Below the pieces are notes generated by a model. The model saw nothing but the letters and a program-made list of their open reading frames with translations, ran no database searches and had not been told where the DNA came from. A DNA stretch of 64,000 nt from positions 58,592 through 122,591 of the forward strand of contig JBFMHF010000003.1 in the NCBI GenBank assembly GCA_040752975.1, written 5' to 3'. This DNA comes from JADLDB01 sp040752975. Lineage in GTDB: Bacteria > Myxococcota > Myxococcia > Myxococcales > Myxococcaceae. Position numbers and translations under genes: made by a program. Numbering within the stretch: position 1 is the stretch's first letter; the number at the start of each line of letters is the position of its first letter. Of this stretch, positions 8,831 to 16,100 are shown one piece after another.

Positions 8831-9811
8831 ATGAAGCTGGCGACGCTGAAGACGGGCACGCGCGACGGAGCGCTGGTGGTGGTGAAGCGGGACCTCTCGG
8901 CCTTCGCGAGGGCCGACGACGTGGCGCCCACGCTGCAGGCCGCGCTGGACGACTGGGAGCGCCTCGAGCCCCGGCTGCGGGCGCGCGCGAAGGACCTCGA
9001 GGCCGGCCAGGTGGCGTCGGAGCCGTACGACGTGAAGCGCTTCGCCGCGCCCCTGCCCCGCGCGTACGAGTGGGTCGACGGCAGCGCGTACATCAACCAC
9101 ATCCTCCTGGTGCGGAAGGCCCGCAAGGCCGCGCCGCCTCCCGGCCTGGAGACCGACCCGCTGGTGTACCAGGGCGGCTCCGGGGACCTGCTGGCGCCCA
9201 CCGCCGACATCGTCATCCGCGACGAGGCGTGGGGCTGCGACTTCGAGTCGGAGGTGGCCGTCATCCTGGGCGACGTGCCCATGGGCGCCACGAAGGCCGA
9301 GGCAGGGAAGTACGTGCGGCTGGTGCTGCTGGCCAACGACGTCAGCCTGCGCAACCTCATCCCCGACGAGTTGGCCAAGGGCTTCGGCTTCTTCCAGTCC
9401 AAGCCGGCGACGGCCTTCTCGCCGGTGGCTTGCACGCCGGACGAGCTGGGCGACGCGTGGAGGGATGGCCGGGTGCACCTCACCCTGAAGACCTGGCTCA
9501 ACGGGAAGCTGGTGGGCGACACGCACGCCGGCCCGGAAATGCACTTCAGCTTCTTCGACCTCGTGCAGCACCTGGCGAAAACGCGCAGCTACGTGGCCGG
9601 CACCATCCTGGGCTCGGGCACCGTGTCCAACGCGGATCGCGCGCGCGGCATCAGCTGCCTCGCCGAGCAGCGGATGATTGAGACCATCGAGGAGGGTGCC
9701 CCGAAGACGCCCTTCTTGAAGGACGGGGACCGCGTGGAGATGGAGATGCACCTTCCGGACGGCAGCAGCCTCTTCGGGCGCATCGACCAGCGGGTGCGCG
9801 TGGTGCGGTGA
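8831..9811 (+). CDS. Fumarylacetoacetate hydrolase (FAH) family protein
   Basis: A 326-residue enzyme of the FAH superfamily, which cleaves C-C bonds or isomerises and decarboxylates diketo acids with a divalent metal. The metal-binding region is visible as WGCDFESEVAVILGD (E-x-E type), followed by LLANDVSLRNLIP, KGFGFFQSKPATAFSP and the C-terminal GTILGSGTVSN. The N-terminus (MKLATLKTG, YINHILLVRKARKAAPPP) fits the cap region of FAH-like proteins. The ATG at 8831 is preceded by a modest GGTGG. The reading frame stays open far upstream across the divergent gene, but that part has no coding character. Tyrosine or aromatic catabolism is a guess; the substrate is not determined by sequence. Confidence 0.93.
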   Translation: MKLATLKTGTRDGALVVVKRDLSAFARADDVAPTLQAALDDWERLEPRLRARAKDLEAGQVASEPYDVKRFAAPLPRAYEWVDGSAYINHILLVRKARKAAPPPGLETDPLVYQGGSGDLLAPTADIVIRDEAWGCDFESEVAVILGDVPMGATKAEAGKYVRLVLLANDVSLRNLIPDELAKGFGFFQSKPATAFSPVACTPDELGDAWRDGRVHLTLKTWLNGKLVGDTHAGPEMHFSFFDLVQHLAKTRSYVAGTILGSGTVSNADRARGISCLAEQRMIETIEEGAPKTPFLKDGDRVEMEMHLPDGSSLFGRIDQRVRVVR

Positions 9812-9860
9812 CCGCCGTCGGCTTCCGTGCGAGCGCGGCCCGCGGTGCTAGCATTCGCGC

Positions 9861-10328
9861 ATGCTGAAAGGCCGCAACGTCGCCCTCGTCGCGATTGCCC
9901 TCGCCGTCGTCGTCTTCGTCGCCCTCAAGCTGCGGGAAAGGCCCGTCGGGCCGACGCCCGGTGGCGTGTCCGACGCCGCCATCATCGACCTCGCGCAGCA
10001 GTCGGTGCTGGCTGACGCCCGGGGAGACGCCCTGCGCCTGTGTGCACCGATGTTGGCGCCGCCGGCCCAGGTGGAGCTCATCATCGGCCTGAAGACGGGG
10101 CACAACAGCTTCGAGGTGACGAGCGCGCGCATCAAGGACATCACCCAGGTCGGCGCGCTGGACGCCGGGCCCACCACCGACGCCGAGAACTGCTTCGTGG
10201 CCGCGTACCGGGGCAAGAAGGCCACCCTGACCAGGCCACCCTTCGACGTGCCGGGAGACCGCGAGTACGAGCTGGTGCTCGACGTAGGGCTCGAGCCTCC
10301 CGGAAAGGGCGCCATCCACAGCTACTAA
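9861..10328 (+). CDS. Small membrane-anchored hypothetical protein
   Basis: A 155-residue protein with one N-terminal membrane helix (NVALVAIALAVVVFVAL, residues 6-22) and a soluble remainder expected outside the cytosol. The remainder has two cysteines (LRLCAPM and AENCFVAAY) that could pair. No family recognised. The ATG follows the upstream gene by about 50 bp on the same strand, and the stop lies 20 bp from the convergent end of pilX. Possible involvement with the neighbouring pilus operon is not supported by anything in the sequence. Confidence 0.78.
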   Translation: MLKGRNVALVAIALAVVVFVALKLRERPVGPTPGGVSDAAIIDLAQQSVLADARGDALRLCAPMLAPPAQVELIIGLKTGHNSFEVTSARIKDITQVGALDAGPTTDAENCFVAAYRGKKATLTRPPFDVPGDREYELVLDVGLEPPGKGAIHSY

Positions 10329-10348
10329 GTGAAGTCGACGGGCCGAAG

Positions 10349-10924
10349 CTACCGGCCGCCCGTGCAGTCGTAGGCGTCGACGCAGCGGAAGCCTGAGAGC
10401 TGAATCTCGATCTCCGCTTCCAACACCACGGTGGTGAACATGTTCGAGTTGGCGTCCAGCGCCGCGTAGCCCGTCGAACGAATGGTGTAGCGGTTGACCG
10501 GGTTGCCTTCCACGCCGCTGCGGTAGATGACGTAGTCGTACTGCAGGCCCGCCCCCTCCTCGACGCCCCAGTAGGTCCCGCCGTCCGGGTTCACCTTGCC
10601 GTTGTCGACGTACCCCATGTCGAGGAAGGTGCCGGTGGGGCAGCCCGTGCGGATGTCGGTGGCGTTGCACGTACCCACGATGTTGCTGGGGGTGATTTCG
10701 CCCGAGCGGATCCTCCGAATACCCTCCTGCAGCCCACGGTCGGCGTTCATCATCGCGATCTGCTGGTTCATCGCGCCCATGCTGAGCGAGCGCGACTGGC
10801 TGGCCTCGATGTACAGGGTGGTGACCAGCACGCTCAGCACCAGCAGCATCACGAGGACGGCCAGGAGAACGACGCCTCGCTGAGCGATCCCCGCCTTCGT
10901 GCGCTGACTTCTCATGGGGCTCAT
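10349..10924 (-). CDS. pilX: PilX-like type IV pilus assembly protein
   Basis: A 191-residue minor-pilin protein, last gene of the pilY1-fimU-pilV-pilW-pilX operon. The N-terminal stretch RGVVLLAVLVMLLVLSVLVTT is a long hydrophobic helix of the PilX type, followed by a polar helix (EASQSRSLSMGAMNQQ). As in other PilX proteins the Glu at +5 of classical prepilins is absent. The C-terminal domain has cysteines in CNATDIRTGC and in CVDAYDC near the end. Minor pilins form the priming tip complex with PilY1 in the inner membrane before pilus growth (family knowledge). The ATG overlaps the pilW stop by four bases (ATGA), implying translational coupling. Confidence 0.88.
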   Translation of the reverse strand: MSPMRSQRTKAGIAQRGVVLLAVLVMLLVLSVLVTTLYIEASQSRSLSMGAMNQQIAMMNADRGLQEGIRRIRSGEITPSNIVGTCNATDIRTGCPTGTFLDMGYVDNGKVNPDGGTYWGVEEGAGLQYDYVIYRSGVEGNPVNRYTIRSTGYAALDANSNMFTTVVLEAEIEIQLSGFRCVDAYDCTGGR

Positions 10925-12060
10925 GGCTTCACCGTGGTGAGGTTGTCGAAGGTGACGAAGCGGGTCTCCGTCAGACGGGAGAAACCGTCACCTTCCGCGG
11001 CCGTGGCTGCGGGGTGGTCGAACAAGGCCGGGCGCCGGTACGCCTTGCTGGTGGGGTCCGTCGGTCTCAGGCCGCGGGCGGTGATGCCGAAGCGCAGGCC
11101 GCGTACCCACTGCTCGTGCGAGCCCGCGTTGATGACCGTCGACTCAGAGTCCGCAGCGTTTCCGTTGCCATCGACGCCACTGCACGGCCCCGTGGTGTCA
11201 TCACAAACACAGTAGGACGTGCCTCCGATGGTGGTGCAGCCAGTCCCGCTTATGGTGGACCCGACGTTCAGGAGCCGCGGGGCCAGTTGGAAGTCCTCCA
11301 CGCCGTCCTGCGCCAGCTCGGGCATACCCGTGAAGCGACCATCAGGCCCGGCGTTCTGCACGTACAGGCCGGGAGAGCGGTTGGCGTTCGCCGGGTCCTG
11401 GCACACCATGTACCGGACGCGCCGCCCCAGGCGGTACGCGTTCATCAGCACCCCGGGACAGTTGGGGTACGTCGTCGACGGCGACGGGTCCACCCCCGCG
11501 AAGTCGGGAGAGAGGTAGTCGGCGGTGACGGTGCCACCCGCGAAGTTGGTGACCCGGCCGATGCACGCGTCGCCCGCCGGGTTGGTGACCATGACCACCT
11601 GGTCGATGGCCGGAGGAATCAGGTTCCACGAAGACACGTAGAAGCCGAAGGTGTTGCCGCTCGTCGTGGGGAACGACGTCGGCACGCTCGTCGCCAGCTC
11701 GTCGCCGATCGAAATCTCGATGACATCCGTCCCTGGCACCAGCCCGAAGGACGTCGCACCGCAGTTCTGCGTGGTGGTGATGTCCCCCACGCTGGACTTG
11801 AGCGCCGTCGAGGTGTCGACGTTGTTGATGATGCGCACGGCGAACGCGGCGGCCGGGAAGCGGAAGCCCGCGTTGGCCAGGTCGAACTGCAGGCGGCTCG
11901 TCGCGATGGTGATGGCGTTGTTCACCTCGAGGATCCGCTCGGCCCTCCGGCGCTGATTCAGCATGAGCGAGAAGGTGGCGACGGCCGCCATCATGATGAT
12001 GGAGGTCAGCGCGACCACGATCATCATCTCGATGAGGGTCATGCCTCGGGCGCGCCGCAT
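10921..12060 (-). CDS. pilW: PilW-like minor pilin
   Basis: A 379-residue prepilin. The leader is short and basic (MRRARG), then the prepilin peptidase site G/MTLIEMMIVVALTS with Glu at +5 and the usual hydrophobic helix. The large C-terminal domain has several cysteines (TTQNCGA, GDACIGR, YPNCPG, CVCDDTTGPC), consistent with a PilW globular head. The ATG at 12060 is used because it puts the leader directly before the processing site; the frame is open upstream but unlikely. It begins one base after the pilV stop and its own stop overlaps the pilX start. Part of the complex that primes pilus assembly with PilY1. Confidence 0.92.
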   Translation of the reverse strand: MRRARGMTLIEMMIVVALTSIIMMAAVATFSLMLNQRRRAERILEVNNAITIATSRLQFDLANAGFRFPAAAFAVRIINNVDTSTALKSSVGDITTTQNCGATSFGLVPGTDVIEISIGDELATSVPTSFPTTSGNTFGFYVSSWNLIPPAIDQVVMVTNPAGDACIGRVTNFAGGTVTADYLSPDFAGVDPSPSTTYPNCPGVLMNAYRLGRRVRYMVCQDPANANRSPGLYVQNAGPDGRFTGMPELAQDGVEDFQLAPRLLNVGSTISGTGCTTIGGTSYCVCDDTTGPCSGVDGNGNAADSESTVINAGSHEQWVRGLRFGITARGLRPTDPTSKAYRRPALFDHPAATAAEGDGFSRLTETRFVTFDNLTTVKP

Positions 12061-12061
12061 C

Positions 12062-12493
12062 TCATGGCCCTCCGTCGAGCGCCGGCACCTGCGACACGAT
12101 GGTCGACGCGAAGTTGGTGTGCGGTTGCCCGCGCACGTCCTTCCAGTCGACCTGCACCGTGATGGCGTACGCTGGGTACCCACCGTCCGACGCGTCGACG
12201 ATGGTCACCGTTTCGTCGAAGGTCCGCCCCACCGAGTCGGTCTTGGTCTGGGTGAACGTCCCGGCGTCGAGGGCGTTGAAGCCCAGGCCGCTGAGGTCCG
12301 CCAGGGTCGAGTTGGCCAGGGCCGTCGCGCTGAGCACCTGCGCGCCCTGCCGGTTGGTGTCCGCCGAGCGAATGAGCAGCTCGATGATCCCCACCAGCCC
12401 CACCACCAGGATCGCGCTGGCGGTGAGCAGCTCGAGCAGCGTCACCCCGCGCAGCCGTCTCTTGAGTCGCTTGGTCATGGGTCCGCTCTTCAT
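12062..12493 (-). CDS. pilV: PilV-like minor pilin
   Basis: A 143-residue prepilin with the processing site G/VTLLELLTASAILVVG and Glu at +5 after a basic leader (MTKRLKRRLR). The ATG at 12493 overlaps the fimU stop (ATGA); a second in-frame ATG five codons on (MTKRLKRR) could be the real start and gives a more typical leader. The short globular part (TFDETVTIVDASDG and following) has no cysteines. It sits between fimU and pilW in the operon with no intergenic space, so all minor pilins are probably made in fixed proportion. Confidence 0.9.
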   Translation of the reverse strand: MKSGPMTKRLKRRLRGVTLLELLTASAILVVGLVGIIELLIRSADTNRQGAQVLSATALANSTLADLSGLGFNALDAGTFTQTKTDSVGRTFDETVTIVDASDGGYPAYAITVQVDWKDVRGQPHTNFASTIVSQVPALDGGP

Positions 12494-13140
12494 TCCACGA
12501 TCGGCAAGCCGGTCTGGGCGGTGATTCCCAGCCGGGAGTGCGCTTCGGTGTCCACGCCTTTGCTCCCGCGAAAGTCGAGGACCAGATCGTCAGCGTCGTA
12601 GTCAACCTTGAAGGTGAACGTGCCATCACCATCCAGATCCTCAGCGTACGTGCGGCGCCCGTTGGCGTCGAAGCCGACGGCGATCGCCTTCGTCAGCTCG
12701 GCCCCCGCGACGATGGTGTTGGGCACGGGGAGGTAGACGGTCACCGCGTTGGGCGTGGAGAGATCCGCAAGCTCCACCTCGAGCAGCACCTTGTCGCGAT
12801 CCGCCAGCGACGTGCCCTCCTCATAGAAGTTCTGACTCGCCGGCAGGTTGCAATTGCCCTTGCGAATCAGGCTCGCCGACATCGCACGTCGCGGCAGCCC
12901 CGCCGGGGGCGCCGCTGGTGCGTACTGGCGCGCGTTGATCTGCACGAAGTGGGGGCATCGCTGGGTCACGGAGCGGGCGCGGGCGTCACGCAGCAACTGC
13001 GTCAGCCGGGCCGACGCGCCGTTGACCCGCCCCTGCTGGAGAATGGAGCTCAGGGCGAAGACGGACAGGGACCCGAGAATCCCGATGATCGCCACGACGA
13101 TCATCATCTCCAGCAGGGTGAAGCCGCGCGGTTTTCTCAA
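12490..13140 (-). CDS. fimU: FimU/GspH-like minor pilin
   Basis: A 216-residue prepilin with leader MRKPRG and processing site G/FTLLEMMIVVAIIGILGS, Glu at +5. The pattern RLTQLLRDARARSVTQR after the hydrophobic helix is typical of GspH/FimT-FimU proteins. The C-terminal part includes an acidic loop DLDGDGTFTFKVDYDADD that may bind calcium (inference). The start ATG overlaps the pilY1 stop by four bases. Second gene of the operon transcribed from pilY1. Confidence 0.92.
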   Translation of the reverse strand: MRKPRGFTLLEMMIVVAIIGILGSLSVFALSSILQQGRVNGASARLTQLLRDARARSVTQRCPHFVQINARQYAPAAPPAGLPRRAMSASLIRKGNCNLPASQNFYEEGTSLADRDKVLLEVELADLSTPNAVTVYLPVPNTIVAGAELTKAIAVGFDANGRRTYAEDLDGDGTFTFKVDYDADDLVLDFRGSKGVDTEAHSRLGITAQTGLPIVE

Positions 13141-16100
13141 CGAATCCTCCGGAAGGAACGGACGTCGCCGCCTGGCTGGATCTGCTTGATCTGCTGCGAC
13201 TGCACGCCCGAGTTCGAGGTGTTGAAGAAGAGGCTGTTGTTGATGACGACCAGGTCGGACGGGATGCCGACCCCGCCCATCTTCAGCACCGAGGTGTTGG
13301 ACCCGGCGTACGGAGAGCCGACGCCGTAGACGAGACAGTTCACCAGGTTCCCGTTGCGGGGATCGAAGCAGTACAGCGTGGTGTCGCCGTAGCCGTCACA
13401 GGGGTCTCCCGACGGCGGCGTGTAGGTGGCCACGATGACCGCGCCGTTCACCAGGGCCGGCTCGCTCACCACCTGCTCCTCTGCGTCCAGGAAGTAGTTC
13501 ATGAACAGCGACTCACCGCCGTTCTTCGAGCCGTGCCTTCGCTCGTTGGCGTCGTGGACGCCCACGAAGTAGTTCCACTTGAAGCTGTAGCTGTTCGGCT
13601 GGTGCGGGTTGGCGGGGTCGAACGTGTTGCCGGTGCCGAAGTAGTAGTCCGGCAGGCGCCCGGTGGCGTCCATCACCGACGCCACCTTGGGCCGGTTGTA
13701 GATGGGGTGCACGCCCTGGTTGGGGAGCGCCAGGTCGTCCTCGTTGGACTCGTCGGTCTCGCCGTCGTTGTCGTTGTCGAAGCCGTCGGTGGAGGCGTTC
13801 ACCTGCTTGTAGGCCGGCAGCACGCCCCCGTCAGGCAGCGGCGTCCCGCTGGGGTCCACCACCACGGTGCGGATGATCATCGTGTCGCTCGTACCCGAGA
13901 CGAAGCTGTTGCGATCGTCCGACGGGTCCCAGAACTCCTCCGGCTTCCACTTCTTGGTGTCCTCCTGCGGATCGTCATCGCTCTTCCCCTTGGTGAAGCG
14001 CATCACGTAGAGCGCGCCGTTGGAGCCGGGAATCACCGCGCTGAAGAGGTACGGGCTGTTGAAGATGCGGTGGATCGCCGGGCGGGTGGGGAACTCAGGC
14101 ATTACGTTGCCTTCCCAGTCCTCGTCGCCACCGCCCGAGCCCTTGTTGAAGCGCTGGTACTTGGCGATCGAGTTGCCGCTGTTCGCGCCAATCACATACA
14201 CGCAGCGGCCGTCTTCCCAGTCCGACAGCGTGTCGCCGTCGGTCGTCGTCCGCTTCCCGCACGGGGCCACCGCGACGAAGCGATCCTGCCCGCCCGTCTT
14301 CACGCGGCCGATCGCCGGCGCCGCGTAGGACCAGCCCATGTCGGAACCGTTGAACGTCCACATGTACTGCGGCGACGACGGGTTCGTCACGTCGACCGCG
14401 AAGAGCGACCGCGCTCCGTCGCGGAAGGACTGGATCGCGATCGTCTTCCAGTCGCTCGCGGTGCAGTCCGACGCGTCACCAGAGGACGCGTTACAGATGT
14501 CGCCCACGCTGATCTGTCCGTCGACCGTATACAGGAAGCCGCCGGTCATCTGCTCGTACAGCTTGTCCATGACGGGCTCGGGCACGAAGCCCCAGGCCTC
14601 ACGGCCGTTCTCGCAGTTGGTGTCGGTCTCGTTCGGAGAGCACGCCGGGTTGGTGTTCTGCGGGTCTTCCACCACCGCGCGCATCACGCCGTCGTTGGAC
14701 CCGTACAGCACGCGCGGCTGCCGCGTCTTGGTGGAGTCGAGGAAGGTGGAGAACGCGGTGCGCTCGGCGGGCGTCGAGCCACCCCAGTCCAGCTGGAAGG
14801 GCGAGGGCCCGACGATGATGGGGTTGGAGTGGTTGATGGAGCCCACGCGCGACAGGCGCTGCGCGGACGAGGCGCGGAAGGGCTCTCCGTTGGTGCACGG
14901 CGTGGAGCCGCAGTTCAGGTTCGGGTTGCGCACCATGCGGATGATGTCGCGCGTATCCCAGCAGCCGGTGTTCGGGCAGCGGTTCGGGTAGCTCCAGTCG
15001 TCGTCGAGGCGATCGACGAGGGTGCTGTTGCCCGTATCGAAGTTGGACACCGTGCCGCCAATCACCGCCTTGAAGTAGCGCGACCCGTCGGTCTGGGTGT
15101 TGACCTTCTTCGAGTGCTCCCAGGCGATGGCCAGCGTGCCGTCGTTCTGGACGCGGAAGGCGGTGAGCTCACCGCTCCACTCGGGCGAGCCGCCGAGCGT
15201 CTGGAACTGCGCCGCGTAGATGCGCGTACCGTTGGTGGCGATGGCGGGCTTCGAGCGGCTGTAGATGCCTTCTGTGATCTTGCTGAACACCGCGTTGAGG
15301 GCCGTCTGCAACGAGGTGATGTCCGTCGCCGAGAACGCGCCCGCCGCGCCGGTGCCCGCCGTCGCCATCAGGTCGAGCGAGGGAGAGCCTGCCGCGCCCG
15401 AACCGAAGCCGATGACGAAGGTCCGCAAGTCCATCGTGCGTCCGTTTGGCGTGGTGAGCGACCGGAAGCTCGTGACCTTGTCCACCAGGTCCGCGTCCGT
15501 GTAGTTCGCCGGAGTGTTCTCCTTACCGTCGGTCGCGAGCACCAGGTAGTAGTCGCGGCAGCGGTACGCCGTGTCGTTGTCGAACTCGTCGGCCATGTAC
15601 TTGGCGGCGTTGGTGAGCGAGCCGTACAGGGGCGTGAAGTCCATGGCCGGCGTCCACCCCGGCGCAGCGCGGTCCGCTTCGCTCACCATGCAGATGCCGT
15701 GGGGGGTGTAGTTGGTGCCGCTGAGTGGAGAGACGTTGCCGGGACCAGGCAGCTCGCATTTCCGCATCGCGTCCCGCAGGGCCGCCGCCTCCCCGGACGG
15801 GTTCGCGGGAGCGTCATGCGGCACGGGGATGAAGACCTGGCTCGGGGTGGGAAGGGTGCTGGCATTGCCGCCCTCGGCGCCCCAGCCCGACGTGCGGTAG
15901 CTGTTGGTCTTGCTCCAGTCGAGGGTGGAGGACGTCGGGTACTTCGGGGCGACACCCTTCAGGTCGGAGATCAGGTTCTCCCGACTGGGGTCGTAGTAGT
16001 CCGACACCAGCTTGTGGCTGACCTGCGCGAGGGAACCCGTCGGCTCGATGGCGTAGGACTTGTTGGCGTCGATCACCGCGTTGCTCTGCGGCGCGTCCCA